From NCBI GenBank assembly GCA_944322745.1, contig CALUPV010000010.1, positions 1 through 57,902 on the forward strand: DNA of 57,902 nucleotides, given 5' to 3'. Shown one piece after another: positions 7,441 through 15,054 of this stretch. The stretch is from Candidatus Gastranaerophilales bacterium. GTDB lineage: Bacteria; Cyanobacteriota; Vampirovibrionia; Gastranaerophilales; Gastranaerophilaceae. Position 1 is the first letter of the stretch. Each line of letters begins with the position of its first letter. A program made the position numbers and the translations under genes. The notes under the pieces are model-generated. The model had not been told where the DNA came from, ran no database searches, and saw only the letters and a list, made by a program, of their open reading frames with translations.

Positions 7441-9109
7441 AAAAATTGTAGTAGGATACGGTAGAGTAAGTTCTGCTGAACAGGCTAGTAGCGGACTTAG
7501 CCTTGATATGCAACGTGAACAATGCGAACTTAAAGCGAAGAAAAGTGGTTGCGAATTTGTTTATTTTGAAGACCGAGGTAAAACCGGGTCTAATATGAAT
7601 CGTAAAGGCATAAGGGACATGCTTCGATATATAAAAGAACATCGTAACGAAGTAGCATATGTTGTTGTTTGGAAACTAGATAGACTCTCTCGGTGTCAAG
7701 AGGATTTCTTTGCTGACATTCTAAGACCAATTAAAAAATATAATTGTACAATTGCCAGTATCATGGAAAATTTTGATGATATTAGAAAAGAAAGAAAAGT
7801 TCTTCTGGGTGTATATATAGGTCAAACAGAAGATGAACTGGATAATATCAAAGATAGAACGAGTTCTGTTTTAAGTTCTAGAGCCAAGAATGGTTATCAG
7901 CTGGGGAAAGCTCCTGTTGGATACTTGAATGCTCGTGATGAGCACAGGCATGGAATTATAATCCCTGACCCAGAGAAGAAAGATTACATTAAACATTGTT
8001 TTGAGTTGTATGCAACGGGATTATTCTCCTATGATAGGGTTGGTAAAGAGCTTGCAAAGTATGGATTTGTTGACGGCAATGGTAGACCATACCCCAAAAA
8101 ACGTATTGAAGACATTTTAAAAAGTCCAGTTTATATTGGTAAAGTTGTTCATAAAGGTGAAGTTTATGACGGTAAGCATGAAGCGATAATATCGGATGAG
8201 TTATTTTATAGGGTTCAATTACTCTTAAAAGGTTCTGAGAGTCGGAGTCCTAAGGGTCTGGTTTATAATTATTCAAACTTTATTAAATGTGCTAAGTGCG
8301 GTTACAGTATGGTTGGCATAACTAAAAAAGGTGCCCATAATAGCGGAACTTATGTATATTATCATTGTTCAAATTATTCCAAAGCACATCAGAAAGAAAA
8401 GAACATCAATGAAACTTTGATTGATGAAGCTATGCAAGAGGTAATTGAAAGCTTTGATGTTACTGAAAAAGAAATTAAAGTTATAAAGAAAGAAATATTC
8501 AATGCTATTGATGACTTGAAGAAATATGAGCATAAGTCCATAGAGGAACTTAGAAAGCAATATGATGATGTTGTAGATAGCATTACATCACATTTAATTC
8601 AAAAGAATAATGATATTAGCGATATTACCAGAGGTGAAATTCTACGCAAATTAGAAGCTAAGAAGGAAAGTATTGCTAGAAATATAAAATACCTAGCAGA
8701 GAACTCCAAAGATACAACAAAACGTATCAGTATATTAATAGACTTTGCTAATCGTATTCCAGAGCTTTATCTTAAAGCAACACTGGATGAGAAACGTTTG
8801 ATATTAAATACTATTACGGAAAGTATTACTTATGATGAAGATACTAACAAATTAACAGTGAAATTGAGACCTGTATTTGAACATTTGAGGCAATTAAAAC
8901 TTGCTAAAAAACAAGAATTTTCAGCAGACATTGAAACCTTGACTGGAACCCTTGAAACACGCTCAGAGCAAGCTAAACAAGCCCTCAAAAATAGTGCTTT
9001 GAATTTAACCAAAATAACAGTAATTGGAACCCGCAAAAGTCGCTTGAATACTAAAATAGAGCCCCATAACGAAGGCTCTAAAAAGTTAAATGTCGATGGC
9101 GGGACTTGA
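7412..9109 (+). CDS. Large serine recombinase (integrase) that ends inside tRNA-Leu
   Basis: A 565-aa protein of the large serine recombinase family. The N-terminal resolvase domain has the catalytic Ser at position 20 in YGRVSSAEQ and the downstream KLDRLSR motif. A 'recombinase' domain follows (GKAPVGY, YIGKVVHKG), then a zinc ribbon (CAKCG...YYHCSN), then a long coiled coil (~residues 345-440). These enzymes integrate and excise phages and conjugative elements at short att sites. The ATG has an AAAGGAG site. The last six codons and the stop are supplied by the antisense strand of a tRNA-Leu gene, with a 19-bp overlap. This is what integration at the 3' end of a tRNA would leave. Activity is likely; the partner att site is not visible. 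Confidence 0.93.
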   Translation: MAKNLNNKGRKIVVGYGRVSSAEQASSGLSLDMQREQCELKAKKSGCEFVYFEDRGKTGSNMNRKGIRDMLRYIKEHRNEVAYVVVWKLDRLSRCQEDFFADILRPIKKYNCTIASIMENFDDIRKERKVLLGVYIGQTEDELDNIKDRTSSVLSSRAKNGYQLGKAPVGYLNARDEHRHGIIIPDPEKKDYIKHCFELYATGLFSYDRVGKELAKYGFVDGNGRPYPKKRIEDILKSPVYIGKVVHKGEVYDGKHEAIISDELFYRVQLLLKGSESRSPKGLVYNYSNFIKCAKCGYSMVGITKKGAHNSGTYVYYHCSNYSKAHQKEKNINETLIDEAMQEVIESFDVTEKEIKVIKKEIFNAIDDLKKYEHKSIEELRKQYDDVVDSITSHLIQKNNDISDITRGEILRKLEAKKESIARNIKYLAENSKDTTKRISILIDFANRIPELYLKATLDEKRLILNTITESITYDEDTNKLTVKLRPVFEHLRQLKLAKKQEFSADIETLTGTLETRSEQAKQALKNSALNLTKITVIGTRKSRLNTKIEPHNEGSKKLNVDGGT

Positions 9110-9172
9110 ACCCGCAAGGATTGCTCCACACGCCCCTCAAACGTGCGCGTATACCAATTCCGCCACATCGAC
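9091..9172 (-). tRNA. tRNA-Leu (anticodon GAG)
   Basis: An 82-nt class II tRNA on the minus strand. The acceptor stem pairs 9092-9098 with 9166-9172, with discriminator A at 9091. The anticodon stem CACGT/GCGTG holds loop TTGAGGG, giving anticodon GAG (plus-strand CTC at 9136-9138). A GGGTTCAAGTCCC T-arm and a long variable arm are present. CCA is not encoded, consistent with the cca gene at 39.6 kb. Its 3' end faces the mobile region and overlaps the end of the serine recombinase gene. Confidence 0.95.
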
Positions 9173-9311
9173 ATATTTACTTAAGTTTATTCTAATATAA
9201 TGTACAAAGTAAATCTATAAATAATTATCAGCTACACAGCTTATTTCTATATTATGATGTTTTGCTTTTTTTTTCAATATCAAATAAAATAAAATAGCGA
9301 AGAAGGTTTTT

Positions 9312-9920
9312 ATGAACTATATTTGGTATTTTCTAATTGTTATTTCGATAATATTCGGAGCTGTTAACGGCAAATTAAATGACGTAGCCAATGCTATTTT
9401 CTCAGGTACTGAATTAGCTGTAAAAATTATACTTACACTCCTAGGCATAATGACTTTTTGGCTCGGCATAATGAAAATTGCTGAAAAATCAGGTATTGTT
9501 GAATTTTTATCCAAAATCTTAAATCCGATAGCTCAAAAACTTTTTCCTGAAATTCCCAAAGATAGCCCAATAATTGGAGATGTAGCAATGAACTTTTCGG
9601 CGAATGCTTTAGGTTTAGCTAATGCAGCAACTCCAATAGGAATAAAAGCAATTGAAGGCATGCAAGAATTAAACAAAGATAAAGAAAGTGCTTCAAACTC
9701 AATGTGTACATTGCTTGCAATGAACACCGCCGGTTTTCAACTAATTCCTGCAACTGTTATAGCAATCTTAGCAGCAAATGGCTGTAATAATCCTACAGAA
9801 ATAATTATTCCAACATTAATAGTAACATCAACAGCTTTTATATCAGCTATTATAATTGCAAAATTATTCAAAAGAGTATTTCCGCCTCAAAAAGATTGCG
9901 AGGTTATAAATGCCGATTAA
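9312..9920 (+). CDS. spmA: Spore maturation protein A homologue (nucleoside-recognition membrane domain)
   Basis: A 202-aa membrane protein with about five hydrophobic segments and the 'Gate' (nucleoside recognition) signature, including IGDVAMNFSANALGLANAATPIG and SMCTLLAMNTAGFQLIPATVIA. In Bacillus, SpmA works with SpmB in spore core dehydration, but the pair is also widespread in bacteria that never sporulate, where its transport role is not settled. The start is followed by a typical inner-membrane helix, with AAGAAGG upstream. spmB begins within its last codons. Nothing else in this window suggests sporulation. Confidence 0.88.
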   Translation: MNYIWYFLIVISIIFGAVNGKLNDVANAIFSGTELAVKIILTLLGIMTFWLGIMKIAEKSGIVEFLSKILNPIAQKLFPEIPKDSPIIGDVAMNFSANALGLANAATPIGIKAIEGMQELNKDKESASNSMCTLLAMNTAGFQLIPATVIAILAANGCNNPTEIIIPTLIVTSTAFISAIIIAKLFKRVFPPQKDCEVINAD

Positions 9921-10449
9921 AGAATTTATAGATATATTATCTCTTTGGACTTTACCTGCAATTATTCTGATAATTCTTACCGTAGCATTAATAAAAAAAG
10001 TTCCTATTTATGAGGCTTTTATTGAAGGTGCAAAAGACGGAGTAAAAGTCAGCTTTAATATAATTCCGTACCTTGTTGCAATTATTGTTGCAATATCTAT
10101 GTTAAGAGCATCCGGTGCTATTGATTCTTTAGCTATAGTTTGTTCAGGTATTCTTAATAAAATCCATATGCCTATAGAAATACTTCCGCTTGCCATTGTA
10201 AGATCATTATCAGGAAGTGCTGCACTTGGTGTTTTTTCGGATATAATTGCAAACAATGATATTAATTCATATACATCAAAACTTGCGGCTATTATGCTAG
10301 GAAGCAGCGAAACAACTTTTTATGTCCTAACCGTATATTTTGGCGCAATAGGCGTTAAAAAGTACAGATACGCACTCTTAACAGGACTAAGTGCAGATTT
10401 AGTCGGTATTATTATGGCTATAATTGTTGCAAGATTTTTCTTTGGCTAA
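9910..10449 (+). CDS. spmB: Spore maturation protein B homologue
   Basis: A 179-aa membrane protein, the usual partner of SpmA. It overlaps spmA by 11 bp, so the two are translationally coupled. Family signatures are SFNIIPYLVAIIVAISMLRASGA, LSGSAALGVFSDII and MLGSSETTFYVLTVYFGAIG. The protein has four to five membrane segments and no signal peptide. The pair may form a membrane complex for a nucleoside-like or small-molecule ligand; the substrate is unknown. It ends only 7 bp from the convergent hydrogenase gene with no obvious terminator between them. Confidence 0.88.
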   Translation: MPIKEFIDILSLWTLPAIILIILTVALIKKVPIYEAFIEGAKDGVKVSFNIIPYLVAIIVAISMLRASGAIDSLAIVCSGILNKIHMPIEILPLAIVRSLSGSAALGVFSDIIANNDINSYTSKLAAIMLGSSETTFYVLTVYFGAIGVKKYRYALLTGLSADLVGIIMAIIVARFFFG

Positions 10450-10456
10450 TAATCTG

Positions 10457-11899
10457 TTATTTCAAATCATTACTTTTATCTAACAATGTTTGAAGTGATT
10501 TCTTTGCAGTTCTTTGTTGAGCTAAAACCGCATTACCGCCAATACATCCACCTTCACAGCACATAACTTCAATCAAATTACCATCAGCACAGCTTCCGTC
10601 CTTTGCATATTTCTTAAGCTGTTTGATTGTATCTTTATTTAAGCAATTAATTATGCACGGTTTTACACTTGTGTGTTCTTCAAGAACTGATTCAACGGCA
10701 GAAGCTACACCACCAATTACACCATAATTTCTTGCCTGTTTTGCACTTTCTTTATCAAATGGAGTTTCTTCGCATTCTTCTATATTTATATGTTTTCCTA
10801 AAATTAAAGCACTAAGCTCCATATAATTCATCAAATAATCAACATTATCATTTTCAAATACTTCTTTACGCTTTGCAACACAAGGGCTTACAAAAACCAA
10901 TTTTGCATCCGGATGTTTTTTCCTTACAATCTCTGCTGTGTAATACAAAGGTGTCTTTGTATCTGAAGCATATTTATTTATTTCGGTTAAATGTTTTTTT
11001 CTAAGTTCATTATAGCCTGCGCAACAAGATGTAGTCATAAAATGTTCACCTTGTTCCATTCTTTCTTCAAATTCCTTTGCTTCATTCAAGGTAGTAACTT
11101 CAGCACCTTGTGCAACTTCATATACTTCTGAAAAACCTGCTTTAATCATTGCAGTTTTTAGTTGATAAATACTTCCTTTGAATTGACCGACAATTGATGG
11201 AGCAATCATTGCAACTACTTCTTTTTCTGCTTTTATATTTTTCAGAATGTCAATTAACTGACTTCTTTCATTAATTGCACCAAACGGACATCTTTTTACA
11301 CATCTTCCGCAAGAAATACATTTTTCGTGGTCAATTTTAGCAAGTCCGTTTTCATCTTTTTCAATAGCGCCGACTGGACATGCGTCTTCACAAGGAACTG
11401 CTATTTTTACTATAGCATTATATGGACAAGCTGCCATACACATCTTACAGTTTTTACACTTTGAACTGTCTATATATGATTTCCCGTTAACAATACTTAT
11501 AGCACCAAACTTACATGCCTGAACACAAGAACGAGCAACACAGCCCTGACATAAATTTGTAACGTATATTCTGTTTGGAACACAACCTTTACAAGCAGCC
11601 CCAATAACAGTTAAAACTTTTTCATCAATTTTTTCACGAAGTAGTGATTCTTTTGCATATTCAGATAGTGAAGTTTCTTCATTATCATCTTCTATAGAAA
11701 ATCCCAAATCAGCAATAACTCTATCTCTTAGGATAGCTCTTTCTTTATATATACAACATCTAAAAGGTACATCCGAACCTTTAGGTCTCATATCAAAAGG
11801 TATTAATCTTGCTTTTTCTTCAAAATTATCAGAAAAGAATGCTTCTACTAATCTAACCAAAACTTCTTGCTTTAATGCTATTGTTCCGCTGTTATCCAT
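10457..11899 (-). CDS. Monomeric [FeFe]-hydrogenase
   Basis: A 480-aa protein with [4Fe-4S] ferredoxin motifs at ~148-159 (CKNCKMCMAACP) and 194-205 (CISCGRCVKRCP), extra Cys clusters at ~103-129, and the three H-cluster signatures: TTSCCAGY (289-296), SPCVAKRKE (338-346) and EVMCCEGGCIGG (~444-455). The L1 and L2 forms are closer to group B than to the classical TSCCPxW / MPCxxKxxE enzymes. It would evolve or oxidise H2 with ferredoxin in the cytoplasm and dispose of electrons during fermentation. The start at ATG 11899 has AAGGA 5 nt upstream; a longer in-frame extension runs into the divergent promoter. The HydE/F/G maturases are not in the window. The next gene, divergent, is a fermentative alcohol dehydrogenase. 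Confidence 0.9.
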   Translation of the reverse strand: MDNSGTIALKQEVLVRLVEAFFSDNFEEKARLIPFDMRPKGSDVPFRCCIYKERAILRDRVIADLGFSIEDDNEETSLSEYAKESLLREKIDEKVLTVIGAACKGCVPNRIYVTNLCQGCVARSCVQACKFGAISIVNGKSYIDSSKCKNCKMCMAACPYNAIVKIAVPCEDACPVGAIEKDENGLAKIDHEKCISCGRCVKRCPFGAINERSQLIDILKNIKAEKEVVAMIAPSIVGQFKGSIYQLKTAMIKAGFSEVYEVAQGAEVTTLNEAKEFEERMEQGEHFMTTSCCAGYNELRKKHLTEINKYASDTKTPLYYTAEIVRKKHPDAKLVFVSPCVAKRKEVFENDNVDYLMNYMELSALILGKHINIEECEETPFDKESAKQARNYGVIGGVASAVESVLEEHTSVKPCIINCLNKDTIKQLKKYAKDGSCADGNLIEVMCCEGGCIGGNAVLAQQRTAKKSLQTLLDKSNDLK

Positions 11900-12035
11900 A
11901 TTCCTTACTCGCTTTATCTTAATTATATATATAAAATCAACAAAATTATAACATAAAGAATTTTCCACCCGATAGTTGGTGTTAAAATTTTCAAAAATAT
12001 TGTATAATCGGATGTCTAAGAAAGGAGAATTATAT

Positions 12036-13247
12036 ATGTGGAAAAATGAAGTAGACATCAACCAAGTTGTTGAACTTAGATTAAAGCCAAATGTATACTT
12101 TGGTTTTGGAGCAATTAATAAAATTGAAGATGTTGCAAAAGACATGAAATCAAAAGGAATTGATAAAATTTTGGTTGTTTCAGGTCGAAATGCTTATAAA
12201 TCTTCAGGTGCTTGGGAAGTTATAGAAAAAGCATTAAAAAACAATGGAATTGCATATACAAACTATGCAGAAGTAACTCCAAACCCTACAGCAGATGCTG
12301 TTGATGCTGCCGCAAAACAAGGTAAAGAGTTTGGTGCAAAAGCAGTTATGGGTATTGGCGGCGGTTCTCCTATTGATGCTGCAAAATCAGTTGCTATTAT
12401 GCTTGCTAATGACGGTGTAACTGCAAGAGATATTTATGAATTCAAATTTATACCAGAAAAAGCAGTTCCTATAGTAGCAATAAACCTAACACACGGAACA
12501 GGAACAGAAACAAACAGATTTGCCGTTGTTACAATTCCTGAAACAGAATATAAACCGGCTATTGCATATGATTGCATATATCCTTCATATTCAATTGACG
12601 ATCCTGCATTAATGATGAATTTGTCACCAGAACAAACTATATATGTATCTATTGATGCAGTAAACCACTCAATTGAAGCAGCAACAACAAAAGTTGCATC
12701 TCCTTATTCTATTTCTACAGCAAAGGAATGTATTGAGCTTGTTGCAAAATATTTACCGATTATAAATAAAGACCCACAAAATAAAGAAGCAAGATATTTC
12801 TTATTATATGCTTCTATATTAGGCGGTGTAAGTTTCGACAATGGTTTATTACATTTCACTCACGCTTTAGAACATCCGTTAAGCGGTATAAAACCAAAAC
12901 TTTCTCACGGTTTAGGTTTAGCTATGATTTTACCTGCAGTTATTAAATATATTTACCCTGCAAAAGCTAAAACATTAGCTTCATTATTCTCTACAATAAT
13001 ACCTGATTTAAAAGGCACTCCTGATGAAGCTGAATATGCTGCTAAGAAAATTGAAGAATGGTTATTCTCTGTTGGTATAACAAAGAAATTAACAGATGAA
13101 GGATTTTCAGAAGCTGACGTTGAAAAACTTGTAAATTTAACTTTTGAAACTCCGTCATTAAGCGGATTAATTTCAATAGCACCTGTTGAAGGAACTAAAG
13201 AAGTTGTAAAAGCTATATTTACAGAGTCATTAAAAGCTTATAACTAA
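12036..13247 (+). CDS. Iron-containing alcohol dehydrogenase
   Basis: A 403-aa group III alcohol dehydrogenase. The NAD(P)-binding turn GIGGGSPIDAAKSVA, HGTGTETNRF, and the metal ligands in SIDAVNHSIEA and DNGLLHFTHALEHPLSG are all present. It would reduce an aldehyde to an alcohol (or the reverse) with NAD(P)H in the cytoplasm; the exact substrate cannot be read from sequence. The start at ATG 12036 has AAAGGAG 9 nt upstream, and a TATAAT box lies at 12003-12008. It is divergent from the [FeFe]-hydrogenase, so both redox sinks may share regulation. A strong terminator follows. Confidence 0.92.
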   Translation: MWKNEVDINQVVELRLKPNVYFGFGAINKIEDVAKDMKSKGIDKILVVSGRNAYKSSGAWEVIEKALKNNGIAYTNYAEVTPNPTADAVDAAAKQGKEFGAKAVMGIGGGSPIDAAKSVAIMLANDGVTARDIYEFKFIPEKAVPIVAINLTHGTGTETNRFAVVTIPETEYKPAIAYDCIYPSYSIDDPALMMNLSPEQTIYVSIDAVNHSIEAATTKVASPYSISTAKECIELVAKYLPIINKDPQNKEARYFLLYASILGGVSFDNGLLHFTHALEHPLSGIKPKLSHGLGLAMILPAVIKYIYPAKAKTLASLFSTIIPDLKGTPDEAEYAAKKIEEWLFSVGITKKLTDEGFSEADVEKLVNLTFETPSLSGLISIAPVEGTKEVVKAIFTESLKAYN

Positions 13248-13267
13248 ATATAGATGTAATAGTTATG

Positions 13268-13299
13268 AAAGGTTCTGAATTTTTTCAGAACCTTTTTTA
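13268..13299 (+). terminator. Terminator of the alcohol dehydrogenase gene
   Basis: A 12-bp stem (AAAGGTTCTGAA / TTCAGAACCTTT) with a TTTT loop, followed by a T-run. Confidence 0.88.
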
Positions 13300-13360
13300 T
13301 ATGAAGTTTGAAAATAAGCTAATAACTTTTCAGATTATAGTGATAAAATAATAATAGAAT

Positions 13361-13442
13361 GTCGTAGTGGCGAAATTGGTAGACGCGCATGATTCAGGTT
13401 CATGTGGGTAACACCTTGAGGGTTCAAGTCCCTCCTACGATA
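13361..13442 (+). tRNA. tRNA-Leu (anticodon CAG)
   Basis: An 82-nt class II tRNA. The acceptor arms are 13361-13367 and 13435-13441, with a G1-U72 wobble and discriminator A. The anticodon stem CATGA/TCATG holds loop TTCAGGT, giving CAG (13395-13397). The T-arm is AGGGTTCAAGTCCCT, with a long variable arm; no encoded CCA. It lies directly before the promoter of the ncRNA/HEPN locus. A tRNA beside a defence-like gene suggests an island boundary. Confidence 0.94.
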
Positions 13443-13478
13443 ATTAAAAAGTAAAACAACTATATTAAATGACATATC

Positions 13479-13507
13479 TTGAAAATAGTTGTGATATATG
13501 CTATAAT
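13479..13507 (+). promoter_or_regulatory. Consensus promoter of the ncRNA
   Basis: TTGAAA (13479-13484), exactly 17 bp, then a perfect TATAAT (13502-13507). Transcription should start near 13514. It is one of the best promoter matches in the window and faces a short RNA with its own terminator. Confidence 0.85.
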
Positions 13508-13513
13508 ATATAT

Positions 13514-13608
13514 GTACTCTAGCTCTAATGAGAAAGGGCGTAGGTCTGCTAGACAGATTCCCTTAGTACAGAAGCAAGCAAGTGTATGTCTTGTACATAC
13601 ACTTTTTT
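13514..13608 (+). ncRNA. Structured small RNA upstream of a HEPN protein (candidate RNA antitoxin or leader)
   Basis: An RNA of about 95 nt, bounded by a consensus promoter and an intrinsic terminator. It has no open reading frame with a ribosome-binding site. Predicted helices, by eye: GUACU (13514-13518) with AGUAC (13565-13569); AAGGG (13534-13538) with CCCUU (13560-13564), directly stacked on the first; an inner hairpin UCUG (13545-13548) with CAGA (13554-13557) and loop CUAGA (13549-13553). The loop is perfectly complementary to UCUAG at 13518-13522, which suggests a pseudoknot. I do not recognise it as SRP RNA, 6S RNA, tmRNA, or a known riboswitch or ribozyme. It has none of the tandem repeats of classical type III antitoxins. 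Confidence 0.72.
13580..13608 (+). terminator. Intrinsic terminator of the ncRNA, 12 nt before the HEPN gene
   Basis: A perfect 10-bp stem (13580-13589 with 13595-13604), a 5-nt loop and a run of six T. Only incomplete termination would let transcription from 13479 reach the HEPN gene at 13620, the same layout as RNA antitoxin-toxin operons. Confidence 0.9.
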
Positions 13609-13619
13609 AATGCTATATA

Positions 13620-14438
13620 ATGAATATGATTGATAAATATTATTTTGAATTTTCAAAAATATACTGTCGTTTAATGCGACTTGAAATACAACTAAAAGAG
13701 AGATTAAAAACTGCTCTTTTATCTTATTACAAAGAAGATATAATTAGTGTTTTTCAAAAATTTTTCTATAATCAAGATAGATTATCTCGGTATAATAAAA
13801 ATACTGGAAATTCTTTTCTTGCAATATTAAAAAATCCACAAATGTTACCTTCTCAAAAATTTATAAAATTAGTTAACATAATGTACTTATCTGATATATT
13901 GTTTATTATTTTATGTTGCAAACAATTCCAAATACCAGAAATCACATATAATTTTTATTTAAAAGTCCCTGAAAAGTTTGGTACATTAATAAGTTCACGA
14001 CAATCATTATTAGATTTAAGAAACACAATTGCTCATTACAATTTTAGAGATTATGAAAAAAATAAGAATAAATACCTTGATACATTAATGTTGTTTGAAG
14101 TACATATGGGCAGGAATATTAAAGGGATTGTAGAATTTCCAAAATTTTCAAAAAAGCCTTCTATCAAAGCAATTCTAATGACAATTAAAAACCTACGTCC
14201 GGATTTATTAGATATAGATTTTAATAATGACAATGAAATAGAATATTTTTATAATAAGCATAGAATTTTATTGGATTTATGCGATGAAATTGCTTTATAT
14301 AATGGCTATACTCCTGTGGAATTACCTTCACCTTGGACTATATTTAGAGTAATGTATAGTTTAAAAGCGAACATTAAACAAAAGCATGAAATAGATGTTT
14401 ATTCTTTGCCTTTATTTTCTGATTTAAATAATAAATAA
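13620..14438 (+). CDS. HEPN-domain (Abi-like) protein, putative RNase toxin
   Basis: A 272-aa, mostly helical, basic protein with the HEPN ribonuclease signature R-x4-H as RNTIAH (R134-H139) after a Ser/Arg/Leu-rich helix. HEPN proteins of abortive-infection, toxin-antitoxin and Cas13 families cleave RNA with this motif, usually as dimers. No membrane segment or signal peptide is present. No Shine-Dalgarno site precedes ATG 13620 or ATG 13626. TTGTAC (13591-13596) and TATATA (13614-13619), 17 bp apart, could give a nearly leaderless mRNA. The gene follows a short structured RNA and its terminator. The Abi-like label rests on the motif, size and context; I cannot place the subfamily. It is convergent with the next gene (9-bp gap). 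Confidence 0.68.
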   Translation: MNMIDKYYFEFSKIYCRLMRLEIQLKERLKTALLSYYKEDIISVFQKFFYNQDRLSRYNKNTGNSFLAILKNPQMLPSQKFIKLVNIMYLSDILFIILCCKQFQIPEITYNFYLKVPEKFGTLISSRQSLLDLRNTIAHYNFRDYEKNKNKYLDTLMLFEVHMGRNIKGIVEFPKFSKKPSIKAILMTIKNLRPDLLDIDFNNDNEIEYFYNKHRILLDLCDEIALYNGYTPVELPSPWTIFRVMYSLKANIKQKHEIDVYSLPLFSDLNNK

Positions 14439-14447
14439 ACTTAAAAT

Positions 14448-14954
14448 TTACTTTTTCTTATATTTATGACATTTACAAGTTTGATTAGAACATTCACCAT
14501 TTGTATTAAGATTAAGTATTTTCGGGGTAATATATTCAACATCAAAATGATATATATCAGCAAGCTTTTTTACCCTGTTAAAATAAACCATTTCTTTTGT
14601 AGGATTTTCTAAAATTAAAACAACCTTACCTTTTTTGCCTGTCATTCTTTGATAATGTAATGCTTGTCCTATACTTTCTGCCCATTTATTTGCAAAGTCA
14701 AACTCAACAGCATTATTATCAGTCAGACAATCAACCCTTGTATAGTCTTTATTTTCATATTCCATAATACCATTATGAGCAATACACCAAGTCCTTTGAT
14801 AACTTATTTCATTATGTCGATGATGTACATGTTTCCAACCCAAATTACAAATTTCATATTCATATAATGATGCAAAAGACTTACAAATAGAAATGAAATA
14901 TAAAAAAAATATAATTATTATTTGCAATTTGAATATTGTGCATAACTTTTCCAT
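14448..14954 (-). CDS. Exported protein with a nuclease-like (PD-(D/E)XK-like) core
   Basis: A 168-aa protein. Residues 1-28 form a signal peptide or membrane anchor (basic start, long Ile/Phe run, then S-F-A-S). The rest has R-V-D-C-L-T, then A-V-E-F-D-F-A-N-K-W-A-E, then I-G-Q-A-L-H-Y, and a buried strand KVVLILE. The order D...E-x-D...K/Q resembles the PD-(D/E)XK nuclease fold; this is a pattern judgement. The C-terminus has a CSNQTCKCHKYKKK metal-binding-like tail. Export means it would act outside the cytoplasm, for example on incoming or environmental DNA. It is convergent with the HEPN gene and may share its terminal region. Confidence 0.55.
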   Translation of the reverse strand: MEKLCTIFKLQIIIIFFLYFISICKSFASLYEYEICNLGWKHVHHRHNEISYQRTWCIAHNGIMEYENKDYTRVDCLTDNNAVEFDFANKWAESIGQALHYQRMTGKKGKVVLILENPTKEMVYFNRVKKLADIYHFDVEYITPKILNLNTNGECSNQTCKCHKYKKK

Positions 14955-15054
14955 AATTATATTAATAGACTAATACAACAATATAAAATATTCAAGCAGA
15001 TTATGCTTAACTATCTTATTATAATATGCTTGGATATGTCATATTCTAAATAAT

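Noticed and set aside
1-9090. Second copy of the tRNA-Leu 3' end as left attachment site
   Set aside because: No repeat of the tRNA 3' end was found by eye to the left; serine recombinases need only a very short core, and the left end may lie outside the window.
8830-9174. Minus-strand ORF of 114 codons covering the tRNA-Leu gene
   Set aside because: It lies antisense to the serine recombinase and includes the tRNA; its protein has no domain pattern.
13514-13569. ncRNA as classical type III (ToxN-type) antitoxin
   Set aside because: No tandem repeat units are seen, and the protein has a HEPN motif, not the ToxN fold signature.
13514-13608. ncRNA as SRP RNA, 6S RNA, tmRNA or hammerhead ribozyme
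   Set aside because: The conserved SRP tetraloop/GGAAG core, the 6S bubble, a tmRNA tag or the hammerhead CUGAUGA/GAAA core are not present.
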